Part shown: one piece after another, positions 27,007 through 36,499 of the stretch
Numbering within the stretch: the stretch's first letter is position 1
Layout: each line of letters begins with the position of its first letter
Assembly: GCA_934176955.1 (NCBI GenBank)
Contig: CAKPOS010000006.1
Coordinates: 1 to 64,000 of the forward strand
Reading direction: 5' to 3'
Source of the DNA: an uncultured Bacilli bacterium
GTDB taxonomy: Bacteria > Bacillota_I > Bacilli_A > RF39 > UBA660
Length of the DNA: 64,000 bases
The notes under the pieces: model-generated
What the model saw: the letters and a program-made list of their open reading frames with translations, nothing else
Database searches by the model: none
What the model was told of the DNA's origin: nothing
Program-made: the position numbers and the translations under genes

Positions 27007-28137
27007 ATGAGAATAAATCGTTTAATTTTAAAAAATTATAGAAACTATAATTTTTTAGATATTGATTTGTCTTCCGGGGTAAATATTTTTATAGGTGATA
27101 ATGCCCAAGGAAAGTCTAATGTTTTAGAATCTATTTTTGTTCTGTCTCTTACTAAATCTTATATAAATATTAAAGATCAAAATTTGATTAAAGATGGAAG
27201 TGATTTTTCTTTTATTAAAGGACTATGTTCAAGTAAAGATGGGGATTTTCAGTTAGATGTTTTAATTAATAAAAATGGTAAAAAAGTTAAACATAATTTA
27301 TTTGAAGTAAAAAAATACAGTGAATATATTTCAATACTTAAAGTTTTAATCTTTAGTCCTTATAATGTTAATTTTGTTAAAGATGGACCTAATAGTAGAA
27401 GGAAAGCTATTAATATGGTTATTAGTCAACTTTCTTCTAAATATATTAAAAATTTGCAAAGATATAATGTAATTTTGAAGAAAAGGAATCAATATTTAAA
27501 AAATGTAGATTTATTGCTCGATTATAACAAATATTATTTTAATCTCTTGAATGATAATTATTGTTCTTTAGCTGTAGATATTGCTTTTGTACGTAAAAAA
27601 TTTATTGAAAAAGTTAATCAATATTTATCTAGTATTTATTTTGAAATTACTGGTTATGCAAATTTGGAGTTAGCTTATGTTTGTAATTTTAAAATTGCAG
27701 AAGATGAGATTCAGACTGAAAAAGAATTAAAAAAAATGTTGTTAGAAAATTTTGAACGAGAAAAAAGATATAAAATTACTTTATTTGGAATTCAACGTGA
27801 TGATTTTATTTTTTTTCTTAATGGCAAAGATTTATCTATTTATGGGTCACAAGGGCAAATCAGGGCTGCAATGTTAGCATTAAAATTATCAGAAGTTTTG
27901 ATTTTTAAAAAATTTGATGGAGATAGTCCAATTTTACTTTTAGATGATGTTTTTAGTGAATTGGATGTTGAAAAAAGAAATAAAGTAATTAAGTATATTT
28001 TAAATGATGTTCAAACTGTTATTACCACTACTGATATTGATTTAATCGATTCAGAATTATTATCTAAATCTAAAATTTTTAATGTTTGTAATGGAGTAGT
28101 AGTTTCAGATGGAAAGAAGGAATGCAAAAATGAATAA
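27007..28137 (+). CDS. recF: DNA repair ATPase RecF
   Basis: Loads RecA at gaps with RecO and RecR. 376 residues. Walker A is GDNAQGKSNVLES (~30), signature YGSQGQIRAAMLALKLSE (~280) and Walker B ILLLDDVFSELD. The start ATG at 27007 has no strong ribosome-binding site; a TATAAT-like element lies near 26940. The last 8 bp overlap gyrB. Confidence 0.96.
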   Translation: MRINRLILKNYRNYNFLDIDLSSGVNIFIGDNAQGKSNVLESIFVLSLTKSYINIKDQNLIKDGSDFSFIKGLCSSKDGDFQLDVLINKNGKKVKHNLFEVKKYSEYISILKVLIFSPYNVNFVKDGPNSRRKAINMVISQLSSKYIKNLQRYNVILKKRNQYLKNVDLLLDYNKYYFNLLNDNYCSLAVDIAFVRKKFIEKVNQYLSSIYFEITGYANLELAYVCNFKIAEDEIQTEKELKKMLLENFEREKRYKITLFGIQRDDFIFFLNGKDLSIYGSQGQIRAAMLALKLSEVLIFKKFDGDSPILLLDDVFSELDVEKRNKVIKYILNDVQTVITTTDIDLIDSELLSKSKIFNVCNGVVVSDGKKECKNE

Positions 28138-30043
28138 TGAACATTATAATGCTTCTGATATACAGGTATTAGAGGGATTAGAAGCTGTTAGAAAACGTCC
28201 AGGAATGTATATTGGTAGTACCAGTGAAAAGGGATTGCATCACTTAATTTGGGAGATTGTGGATAATGCAATTGATGAAGCTTTGGCTGGTTATTGTGAT
28301 GACATTGAGATTATAGTTAATAAAGATGGATCTGTTACTGTAAAGGATGATGGGCGTGGAATTCCAGTAGAGATTCATCCAAAAACAGGTATTTCTACTG
28401 TAGAAACAGTTTATACTGTATTACATGCAGGAGGTAAATTTGGAGGCGGAGGATATAAAGTTAGTGGTGGTCTTCATGGAGTTGGTGCATCGGTAGTTAA
28501 TGCCTTGAGTAAATGGGTTGAAGTAACAGTTTATAAAGATGGTCAAGTAAATTACATAAAATTTGCAAATGGTGGACATACTGTTCAGCCATTGAAAGTT
28601 ATAGGAGAATGTAGTAAAGATAGAACTGGTACTACGGTTACCTTTATGCCAGATGAAACAATTTTTAAAGAAACTACTACTTTTGATTATGATATTTTAA
28701 AAACTAGAGTTAGAGAGTTAGCTTTTTTAAATAAAGGGTTAAGAATTATTTTAATGGATGATAGAACTTCTAAAAAAGATACATTTGTTTATGATGGTGG
28801 ACTAAAAGAATTTGTTGCTTATGTCAATAAAAATAGAACTCCAATTCATGATGATATTGTATATGTAGAAGGTAAGGAAAATGATATTTCTATTGAGGTT
28901 GCCCTTCAATATAATGATAGTTATAATTCCACAGTGTATTCTTTTGTAAATAATATTATTACTCCAGAGGGTGGGACACATGAAGATGGTGTCAAATTGG
29001 CTTTAACAAGAATTATCAACACTTATGCAAAAAGCAATAAAATTTTAAAAGATAACGATGATCCGTTAAGTGGTGATGATGTTCGTGAAGGAATAACTAT
29101 GATTATTTCTGCAAAAGTTCCAGAGCCTCAGTTTGAAGGACAGACAAAAACAAAGTTAGGCAATAGCGAAGTAAGAAAAGTTGCAGCAAGTATTTTTGCT
29201 AAAAATTTTGAACGATTTCTTATGGAGCATCCAAATGATGCAAAAGTTATTGTGGAAAAATCAATGACTGCTGCTAGAGCACGTATTGCTGCTCGTCGTG
29301 CTAGGGAGTTGACTCGTAGAAAAGGTGGTTTAGAAGTTACTAACTTTTGGGGAAAACTAACTGATTGTTCTTCAAAAGATGCTACTATTTCTGAAATGTT
29401 TATTGTTGAGGGAGATAGTGCTGCAGGGAGTGCAAAAATGGGTAGGGATCCTATTACTCAAGCAATTCTGCCTATTCGTGGGAAAATACTTAATGTGGAA
29501 AAGGCAAGATTAGATAAAGTTTTAGCAAATGAGGAAATTAGAACTATGATTACTGCGCTTGGCACTGGTATTGGGGAAGAGTTTGATATTTCTAAATTAA
29601 GGTACTATAAAATTATTATTATGACTGATGCAGATGTTGATGGTGCTCATATTAGAACATTGCTTTTAACGCTATTTTATCGTTATTTTAGGCCACTTAT
29701 TGAGGAGGGGCATATATATGCTGCTCAGCCACCTCTTTATTCAATTAAACATGGAAAAAATATAAAATATGTCATAGATGAAGAAGAGAGAGATTCATAC
29801 TTATCCACATTACCTGAAAATACAAAATATGAAATTGGAAGAATGAAAGGTTTAGGAGAAATGAATCCAGAAGAGTTAAGAGAAACTACTATGGGTATTG
29901 AATTAAGGACTTTAAAACAAATAAAAATGGAAGATGCAATTCAAGCTGATGAAACTTTTCAATTATTAATGGGTGAAGAAGTAGAACCACGTAGAAAGTT
30001 TATCGAGGATAATGCTTTGAATGTACTAAATTTAGATATTTAG
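28130..30043 (+). CDS. gyrB: DNA gyrase subunit B
   Basis: ATPase subunit of gyrase. The ATG at 28130 (AAGAAGG 8 bp before) gives 637 residues. N-terminal GHKL ATPase motifs: EIVDNAIDEA, DDGRGIP and GGLHGVGASVVNA. The TOPRIM domain has EGDSAAGSA (~420) and DADVDGAHI. The C-terminal ending is a typical GyrB tail. The stop lies 17 bp before gyrA. Confidence 0.98.
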   Translation: MNNEHYNASDIQVLEGLEAVRKRPGMYIGSTSEKGLHHLIWEIVDNAIDEALAGYCDDIEIIVNKDGSVTVKDDGRGIPVEIHPKTGISTVETVYTVLHAGGKFGGGGYKVSGGLHGVGASVVNALSKWVEVTVYKDGQVNYIKFANGGHTVQPLKVIGECSKDRTGTTVTFMPDETIFKETTTFDYDILKTRVRELAFLNKGLRIILMDDRTSKKDTFVYDGGLKEFVAYVNKNRTPIHDDIVYVEGKENDISIEVALQYNDSYNSTVYSFVNNIITPEGGTHEDGVKLALTRIINTYAKSNKILKDNDDPLSGDDVREGITMIISAKVPEPQFEGQTKTKLGNSEVRKVAASIFAKNFERFLMEHPNDAKVIVEKSMTAARARIAARRARELTRRKGGLEVTNFWGKLTDCSSKDATISEMFIVEGDSAAGSAKMGRDPITQAILPIRGKILNVEKARLDKVLANEEIRTMITALGTGIGEEFDISKLRYYKIIIMTDADVDGAHIRTLLLTLFYRYFRPLIEEGHIYAAQPPLYSIKHGKNIKYVIDEEERDSYLSTLPENTKYEIGRMKGLGEMNPEELRETTMGIELRTLKQIKMEDAIQADETFQLLMGEEVEPRRKFIEDNALNVLNLDI

Positions 30044-30060
30044 ATTAGGAGGAAGTTATT

Positions 30061-32502
30061 ATGCAAGAAGAAAGAGATAAGAAAATATCAGTTAATATAG
30101 TAGAAGAAATGAGGACTTCTTTTCTTGACTATTCAATGAGTGTAATTGTAGCAAGAGCAATTCCAGATGTGCGAGATGGATTAAAACCTGTTCATCGAAG
30201 AGTATTATATACTTTATATGAAGAAGGTATGACACCTGATAAGAAATATCAAAAGAGTGCTAATGCTGTTGGTGCTGTTATGGGTCATTATCATCCACAT
30301 GGAGATAGTGCTATTTATGATACTATGGTTAGAATGGCTCAAGATTTTACTTATAGACATTGTTTGGTTGATGGTCATGGAAATTTTGGTTCGATAGATG
30401 GAGATGGTGCTGCAGCAAGTCGTTATACTGAAGCAAGATTAGCCAAGATATCAATGGAGTTATTGAGAGATTTGAATAAAGATACTGTTGATTTTTCTGA
30501 AAATTATGATGGTCAAAGAAAAGAACCAGTGGTTTTACCAAGTCGTTTTCCAAATATTTTAGTAAATGGAAATATGGGAATAGCTGTTGGAATGGCTACC
30601 AATATTCCACCCCATAATTTGGGTGAAGTAATTGATGGTTGTGTAGCATATATTGACAATCCGGATATTACTGTCTCTCAATTAATGGAATTTATTAAAG
30701 GTCCTGATTTTCCAACTTATGGAGTTATTTTAGGAAACAGTGGTATTAGAAAAGCATATGAGACTGGTAGAGGAACCATTACTATTAGAGGAAAAGTTGA
30801 AATTGTTGAAAAAGCAGGAAAATCACATATTGTTATAACTGAACTTCCTTATCAAGTTAATAAAAAGGCTTTAATTACTAGAATTGGTGAATTAGTTAGA
30901 GATAAAATATTAGATGGGATTTCTAATTTAAGTGATGAATCAGCTTTAGAGGGTATTAAAATAGTTATTGATGTAAAAAAAGATGCTAATATAAATGTTG
31001 TTTTAAATAATTTATACAAGCATACTCAGTTACAAACGACTTATGGCATTAATTTTTTGATGTTAGTAGATGGTCGTCCTCGTACTTTGGATTTAAAAAC
31101 TATTTTAGAAAAGTATGTTGAACATCAAAGACATGTAATATATCGTAGATGTCAATTTGATTTGAAAAAATATAATGCTAGATTACATATTTTGAGTGGT
31201 TTAAAAATTGCTTTGGATAATATAGATAGGGTAATAAAGATTATTAGGGAATCAGAAACTGATGAAATAGCACAAGCTGAATTAATATCTAATTTTGGTT
31301 TATCAGAAATACAATCACAAGCTATTTTAGAGATGCGTTTAAAACGGTTGACAGGTATGGAAAAGTCGAAAATAGAAGAGGAAATTTCTGAATTATTAAA
31401 AATGATTGAAGAACTAGAAGAAATTTTAGCGTCTAAAGAAAAGATTGATGCTGTAATAAAGAAAGAAATGTTAGAAATTAAAGAAAAATATAGTGATGAG
31501 CGTAGAACTTATATAGATATGACAGCGATCGAATATATAGAGGATGAGTCATTGATACCTGTGGAAAACATAGTAATTACTCTTACAAATAAGGGATATA
31601 TAAAAAGGTTACCTGTGGATTCTTATAAAACGCAACATAGAGGTGGTGTAGGAATAAAAGGAATGACAACTAATGAAGAAGATTTTGTTGAAAACATTAT
31701 TAATACCACATCACATGATTATATTTTATTCTTTACAACTAAAGGTCGAGTATTTAGAATAAAGGGTTATGAAATTCCGGAATTTTCTAGACAATCAAAA
31801 GGATTACCAATTATTAATTTATTAAATTTAGAAAAAAACGAAAAAGTGACGTCATTGTTAAAAATAAGTAAAAATGATAACTGTAAATTTTTAGTCTTTG
31901 CGACAAAAAATGGTTTAATAAAAAGATCTGATATTTCTGAATTTAATAGTATTAGAAATAACGGGAAAAAAGCTATTACCTTAAAGGATAGAGATGAATT
32001 AATTTCTGTAAAAAAGACTAATGGAAGTAATGAAATTTTAATGGCTTCATCTAATGGAAGAATGGTTCGTTTTTCTGAAGAATCACTAAGGATAATGGGA
32101 AGAAGTGCTTCTGGAGTTAAAGGTATTAATTTAGACGGTGGTATATTAATTAATATGGATGTTGTTGAAAGTAATCAACAAGTTTTAGTAATTACAAGAA
32201 ATGGTTATGGTAAAAAAACTCCAATAGAGGAGTATAGAATTACTAATCGTGCTGGAAAAGGTGTAAAGACTGTTAATATTACTGATAAAACTGGGGATAT
32301 TGTATCTTTTGAAATAATACCTTCTGGATGTGATAAAGATGTTATGTTAGTTACAAATGAAGGAATTATTATTCGAATAGATGTTTCTCAAATTTCTACC
32401 ATGAGTAGAGTTACTCAAGGAGTTAAATTAATTAATTTAAAAGAAGAACAATTTGTTAGTTCTGTTACTATAATTGATAAATTAGAAGAATGTGAAGATT
32501 AG
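30061..32502 (+). CDS. gyrA: DNA gyrase subunit A
   Basis: Cleaves and rejoins DNA. 813 residues. The winged-helix region contains MGHYHPHGDSAIYDTMVRMAQD, shortened here to its key parts HPHGDSAIYD, with the Ser of the quinolone-resistance region present (wild-type-like). The catalytic Tyr lies in AASRYTEARL. The beta-pinwheel C-terminal domain (~500-813) carries the GyrA box HRGGVGIKG (Q-R-GG variant). An AGGAGG ribosome-binding site precedes the ATG. The transcript ends in a hairpin that contains a parS site. Confidence 0.98.
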   Translation: MQEERDKKISVNIVEEMRTSFLDYSMSVIVARAIPDVRDGLKPVHRRVLYTLYEEGMTPDKKYQKSANAVGAVMGHYHPHGDSAIYDTMVRMAQDFTYRHCLVDGHGNFGSIDGDGAAASRYTEARLAKISMELLRDLNKDTVDFSENYDGQRKEPVVLPSRFPNILVNGNMGIAVGMATNIPPHNLGEVIDGCVAYIDNPDITVSQLMEFIKGPDFPTYGVILGNSGIRKAYETGRGTITIRGKVEIVEKAGKSHIVITELPYQVNKKALITRIGELVRDKILDGISNLSDESALEGIKIVIDVKKDANINVVLNNLYKHTQLQTTYGINFLMLVDGRPRTLDLKTILEKYVEHQRHVIYRRCQFDLKKYNARLHILSGLKIALDNIDRVIKIIRESETDEIAQAELISNFGLSEIQSQAILEMRLKRLTGMEKSKIEEEISELLKMIEELEEILASKEKIDAVIKKEMLEIKEKYSDERRTYIDMTAIEYIEDESLIPVENIVITLTNKGYIKRLPVDSYKTQHRGGVGIKGMTTNEEDFVENIINTTSHDYILFFTTKGRVFRIKGYEIPEFSRQSKGLPIINLLNLEKNEKVTSLLKISKNDNCKFLVFATKNGLIKRSDISEFNSIRNNGKKAITLKDRDELISVKKTNGSNEILMASSNGRMVRFSEESLRIMGRSASGVKGINLDGGILINMDVVESNQQVLVITRNGYGKKTPIEEYRITNRAGKGVKTVNITDKTGDIVSFEIIPSGCDKDVMLVTNEGIIIRIDVSQISTMSRVTQGVKLINLKEEQFVSSVTIIDKLEECED

Positions 32503-32505
32503 TTT

Positions 32506-32546
32506 AAGTCATTCTATGTTCCACGTGAAACATAGAATGACTTTTC
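32506..32546 (+). terminator. gyrA terminator hairpin enclosing a parS site
   Basis: AGTCATTCTATGTT (32507-32520) pairs perfectly with AACATAGAATGACT (32529-32542); T residues follow. The centre is the parS palindrome at 32517-32532, so one sequence is both an RNA terminator and a likely protein-binding site. Confidence 0.8.
32517..32532. other. parS: parS site 1 (one mismatch)
   Basis: TGTTCCACGTGAAACA differs from the Spo0J/ParB consensus TGTTTCACGTGAAACA by one base. A DnaA-box-like TTTTCCACA follows at 32542-32550. Confidence 0.85.
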
Positions 32547-33019
32547 CACATATATATTAATAAGTAAAATATTTTGACTTTATATTAAAGTCTTTTTTTT
32601 ATCAACTTAATTTAATATATATTAGGGTACTATATTCTAAATATTTTTTATGTAAAGAGTAATTTTTTTTATATAAAATAGATTTATCAACATAAAAATA
32701 AAGAATTTAATAATATACAAATATTAAAATAAGATAAGTTTTAAGTCTGTAAAAGTAAAGAAATAAACGACATAGCAATGATATTACGTTATCGTATTCT
32801 TTCAATTGAAGATAAGTAAATTCGTTATTTTATGTTGTTATGATTGAAAAAACTAATTTGAATTGGAAATATATGAATATATAGAATTAATTAAGAGAAA
32901 AAATAGTTTTAGACAAGTAGATCTATTATAAATAGCAGAAATAATGTATTTAAAGATAGATTTTTGTAGTACTTTTTATAATTTTTGAGTAATGTTAAAA
33001 TTTTTGTTTAAATCAATAA

Positions 33020-33035
33020 TGTTTCACGTGAAACA
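33020..33035. other. parS: parS site 2 (perfect consensus)
   Basis: TGTTTCACGTGAAACA, identical to the consensus. ATTTCCACA follows at 33044-33052. The surrounding 1.1 kb (32,551-33,660) has no gene on either strand and is almost all A/T; I see no other feature in it. Confidence 0.95.
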
Positions 33036-33666
33036 TAAAATAAATTTCCACAGTAGATATAAATTCATCTTTTTTTGTAATAATTGTATATATATATTTA
33101 AATTTGTTATGAATTAATTTTTCTTTTATGTCATTATATTTTCTTAGTTTAGTTAATATAAAAAAAATAATTTTATGTTATAAAGAAAGATGGAAATATA
33201 AATAAATAACTGATGAAATGTTTTTTGAATCTTATAATTGGGAAGTATTTTATCATTTATAAGTTTGAAGGTAAAAATAAGTATTTTTGGCTGATGAGAA
33301 AGAAGGCAGTATATAAATAATTAATTATCTAAGTAATTAGCATAAAGTAGGATTTATTTATGAGTGAAAGAAAAAAATCTTTAAAGATTAGTTTGAAAAT
33401 TGTATTTTAAGCTGCAATTAGAACATTAATCTTTATAGAATTTAAAGAAATTTTCGGCAAGTTAGATATTTTTCTATAAATAAAAAATCTAATAATAATA
33501 TCAACATGTTTAAAGAATATAAATTTGTAATATACAAACGAGAAAAATTCTAAAAATAATTTTTTTACATTCTTATAGATATCTATATTATTTTTTTGTT
33601 TATTAAACTTTATAATTTATTTGTTTTTTTAGAGAATTTTTGAACAATTAAATTTGTACATTTTTA

Positions 33667-33682
33667 TGTTTCACGTGGAACA
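33667..33682. other. parS: parS site 3 (one mismatch)
   Basis: TGTTTCACGTGGAACA, followed at 33688-33696 by TTATCCACA, a perfect DnaA box. Confidence 0.88.
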
Positions 33683-33719
33683 TAAAGTTATCCACAGTAC
33701 TTTAATTTTTAATATAATA

Positions 33720-33735
33720 TGTTTCACGTGGAACA
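33720..33735. other. parS: parS site 4 (one mismatch)
   Basis: TGTTTCACGTGGAACA, the same variant as site 3 and 53 bp from it. TTTTCCACA follows at 33744-33752. Confidence 0.88.
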
Positions 33736-33904
33736 TATTAATATTTTCCACAAGCAACTAAATTTATTACATGTAGTTTAGTAATTGGGGAAAATTGGTT
33801 AATAACATTGGCATAGTAGGTCAAGTTCGTTAGAAATCAAGGAAAAAAGTATACCAAAATTCATAGATGACATTGAAATTGTTTGATTAAGGTCATACAA
33901 GATA

Positions 33905-33966
33905 CTCCGTGTTTCTGTGTTGCGGAGAGGTTCATTTTAAAAAGCTAACGCTCAATTAGCTTTTTT
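33905..33966 (+). terminator. Orphan terminator with upstream hairpin, possible 3' end of an unknown RNA
   Basis: AAAAGCTAA (33940-33948) pairs with TTAGCTTTT (33956-33964), loop CGCTCAA, then a T run. A second hairpin CTCCG/CGGAG lies at 33905-33927. gyrA already ends at 32546 and no gene lies between, so something else is transcribed here. I could not match tRNA, 6S, tmRNA, RNase P or preQ1 consensus sequences. Confidence 0.55.
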
Positions 33967-34022
33967 ATTTTGTGTGAAATTTATTTTTGAAACTAATAAC
34001 ATGATTTGTAGAAAACGACAAA

Positions 34023-34218
34023 AGTTACAGTTCAGTCAGATAAAATAAGTGTTTAAATGATATTTTTTTATAAAAAATACTAAAATAGTCTTATTTTACT
34101 AATAAATTGTGTGAAATTTTATCCATTTATCATTATTTTGTTTATTAAAATTTTTACGAACTTCTTTATTTATATTTGGTTAGAGCTGTTTTATATTTTT
34201 CTTGACTGAACTGTAACT
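34023..34218. repeat. 16-bp perfect inverted repeat enclosing 164 bp
   Basis: AGTTACAGTTCAGTCA (34023-34038) and its exact complement TGACTGAACTGTAACT (34203-34218). The inside is A/T-rich with no frame. The element could be a remnant of a small mobile element or the arms of a long hairpin; no target-site duplication is clear. Confidence 0.6.
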
Positions 34219-34247
34219 GACAAAAAAATTAAAATGGTAAGATCATA

Positions 34248-34276
34248 TTGATTTTTCTTTTTTTTTGTTTTATAAT
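34248..34276 (+). promoter_or_regulatory. Promoter of the SRP RNA gene
   Basis: TTGATT (34248-34253), 17-bp spacer, TATAAT (34271-34276), placing the start on the G at 34283. Confidence 0.8.
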
Positions 34277-34282
34277 TATTTT

Positions 34283-34362
34283 GATGCAATAGTATTTATT
34301 TGGAATTAAGTCAGGATTGGAAAATAGCAGCTTTAACAGATTTTACTATGTGCATCTTTTTT
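34283..34362 (+). ncRNA. ffs: Signal recognition particle RNA, small (4.5S) type
   Basis: RNA scaffold of SRP, binding Ffh. Domain IV is intact: TCAGG (34311-34315), helix ATT, GGAA tetraloop (34319-34322), helix AAT, then AGCAG (34326-34330). The ends pair as GATGCA/TGCATC (34283-34288 with 34351-34356) and ATAGTA/TACTAT, and a T run terminates the RNA. It is only about 75-80 nt and lacks the Alu domain of the long Bacillus scRNA. The position just before dnaX is that of scr in B. subtilis. Confidence 0.9.
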
Positions 34363-34481
34363 ATAATTTTAGTGTATAACATTGTTTATATTTTTTTACA
34401 AACAAATGTTCTTTATTTTTTATAGAAATTTTTAATCATATATGTTATAATATATATTTATATAAAGGTGGTGATTGTAAT

Positions 34482-36173
34482 TTGGCATATCTTGCATTAT
34501 ATAGAAAATATAGGCCTAAAAATTTTGATGACTTAGTTGGTCAAAATGAAATTGTGAATATTATTAAAAATGAAATTTTAAATAATAAACTATCTCATGC
34601 TTACTTATTTTCTGGTCCTCGTGGTACTGGAAAAACTTCCACTGCAAAGATTATTTCTAGAATGATTAATTGCGAAAATTTGGGAGATGATGGTGTACCT
34701 TGTAATAAATGTGAAAGCTGTGTACATTTTTCAGAAAATAGTGATATTATTGAAATTGATGCAGCTTCTAATAATGGAGTAGATGAAATACGTGAATTAA
34801 GGGATAAAGTCAATTTGGTTCCTACTTATGGTAAATATAAAGTATATATAATTGATGAAGTTCATATGTTGACTACTCAAGCTTTTAATGCATTGCTAAA
34901 AACATTAGAAGAACCTCCAGCACATGTAATATTTATTTTAGCTACTACAGAATTTTTTAAAATACCTGAAACAATTGTTTCTAGATGTCAAAAATTTCAA
35001 TTTTCGAAATTTTCTTTAAATGATATAGTTAATAGGTTACGTTATATTTCTACCCAAGAAAATATATCTGCTTCAGAAGATGTTTTATTTGAAATTGCTC
35101 GCTTGGCAGATGGTGGACTTAGAGATGCCATTAATATGTTAGATCAGTTGTCATCGTTTAATAGTAATGGTATAAAATTAGAAGATGTTTATTTATTAAA
35201 TGGTGTTGTTTCTTATATGGATTTTTATGATTTATTATCGAATATGAAAAATTGCAATTGGGAACAAATAATTGTTTTTTTTGAAGAATTTGATAGGAAT
35301 GGCAAAGATTTTGAAAGATTTATAGAGGATTTAATATCTTTTGTAAGTGAAATTTTGCTTTATTTAGTGAACAATGATTTTAGAAGTAGTATTAAAGAAA
35401 AAAATGAATTAATAAAGAAAGTATCTAGTTTTTTCTCTAAAGAGAATTTATATGATTTTATATTGTTTTTGAATGATTTATTTTTTAAACTAAAAATCTC
35501 ATCTTTTACTAAAATTTTAGTTAGTACAGAATTTATTAAATTTTCTCATTCAATTTTTTTGAATTCTGATATCGAAAAAAATAATAATCAAGTCGTTAAT
35601 CATAGCAACAATATTAAAACACTAAATGAAAGTAGAATGTTAATTTCTTGTAATCAGAAAAAAATTTCTGATGATGAAAAAAAAATTATAATTAATAATG
35701 CTTTTTCATCGGCTTCTAAAAAAAATAAGGAATCTTTTTTAAAAAAGTGGAATGAATTTAAAGAGTATATAGTAAATAATCAACAATTTTTTGGTATTTA
35801 TGGTTTATTGAATGACATTGAAGTTTTAGTAGTAGGAGATAAAAATATAATATTTTTAGCTAGTTATAACTCTATAATTACAAGGCTTTTTGAAAATATT
35901 TTTAGTATAGAGCAAGCTTTGAATGAGTTCTATGCTATTAAATATAAAATTGTTTTTTTGAATTCTGAACAATGGAAAAAAGAACGAGAAAAATATATAC
36001 TAAATATAAAAAAAGGTGTAAAATATAATTATATTAATGAGAATGATGATAATTTAGCGTCAAATAATTTTTCAGATAAAAAATTAAATAGTGACACATT
36101 TGACGATAATATAGAAAATGACGTTAATAAAATTACTTCAATTTTTGGAGATAATATTGTTTCGTTTGATTAA
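34482..36173 (+). CDS. dnaX: DNA polymerase III gamma/tau subunit
   Basis: Clamp-loader ATPase. TTG start at 34482 with AAGGTGG before it. 563 residues. LYRKYRPKNFDDLVGQ at the N-terminus, Walker A GPRGTGKTSTA (~45), a zinc knuckle with Cys residues in CENLGDDGVPCNKCESC, DEVHML (Walker B) and SRC-motif SRCQKF. The C-terminal tau region (~360-563) is Asn/Lys/Asp-rich and poorly conserved. I see no obvious internal frameshift signal for gamma. Confidence 0.96.
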   Translation: MAYLALYRKYRPKNFDDLVGQNEIVNIIKNEILNNKLSHAYLFSGPRGTGKTSTAKIISRMINCENLGDDGVPCNKCESCVHFSENSDIIEIDAASNNGVDEIRELRDKVNLVPTYGKYKVYIIDEVHMLTTQAFNALLKTLEEPPAHVIFILATTEFFKIPETIVSRCQKFQFSKFSLNDIVNRLRYISTQENISASEDVLFEIARLADGGLRDAINMLDQLSSFNSNGIKLEDVYLLNGVVSYMDFYDLLSNMKNCNWEQIIVFFEEFDRNGKDFERFIEDLISFVSEILLYLVNNDFRSSIKEKNELIKKVSSFFSKENLYDFILFLNDLFFKLKISSFTKILVSTEFIKFSHSIFLNSDIEKNNNQVVNHSNNIKTLNESRMLISCNQKKISDDEKKIIINNAFSSASKKNKESFLKKWNEFKEYIVNNQQFFGIYGLLNDIEVLVVGDKNIIFLASYNSIITRLFENIFSIEQALNEFYAIKYKIVFLNSEQWKKEREKYILNIKKGVKYNYINENDDNLASNNFSDKKLNSDTFDDNIENDVNKITSIFGDNIVSFD

Positions 36174-36195
36174 TAAGAAAGAAGGATGATATAGA

Positions 36196-36498
36196 ATGAA
36201 TATGCAGCAAATTATGAAACAAGCTCAAAAAATGCAAAAGGAGTTGCAAAAAACGCAAATTGAATTAGAAAATACACATTATGAGGGAAAATCTTCTCTT
36301 GTAAGTGTAGTTTTAGATGGAAATAAGAATATTATTTCTGTCAAAATTGATAGTACAGATGATTTGGATAAAGATGATATTTCTATGTTGGAGGATATGA
36401 TTTTAGTTGCTTTTAAAGATGCTGCTAAGAAAGTTGATTTAGATAAGGAAAAAAAGTTAGGCAAGTATGGTGCAGCTGGTCTTACAGGATTGATGTAA
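36196..36498 (+). CDS. ybaB: YbaB/EbfC nucleoid-associated protein
   Basis: Small dimeric DNA-binding protein. 100 residues starting MNMQQIMKQAQKMQKEL, with the family helices and the C-terminal glycine-rich YGAAGLTGLM end. The usual dnaX-ybaB-recR order is kept, and recR starts 2 bp after the stop. Confidence 0.95.
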   Translation: MNMQQIMKQAQKMQKELQKTQIELENTHYEGKSSLVSVVLDGNKNIISVKIDSTDDLDKDDISMLEDMILVAFKDAAKKVDLDKEKKLGKYGAAGLTGLM

Positions 36499-36499
36499 G

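Noticed and set aside
33921..33960. preQ1-I riboswitch (GAGGTTC near an A-rich tail)
   Set aside because: The pairing CCTC segment is missing between GAGGTTC and the A-rich part, and no gene follows.
32547..34481. rRNA operon or tRNA genes between gyrA and dnaX
   Set aside because: No conserved rRNA words and no tRNA cloverleaf with a T-loop GTTCRA motif could be found; the region is too A/T-rich apart from parS, the hairpin and the SRP RNA.
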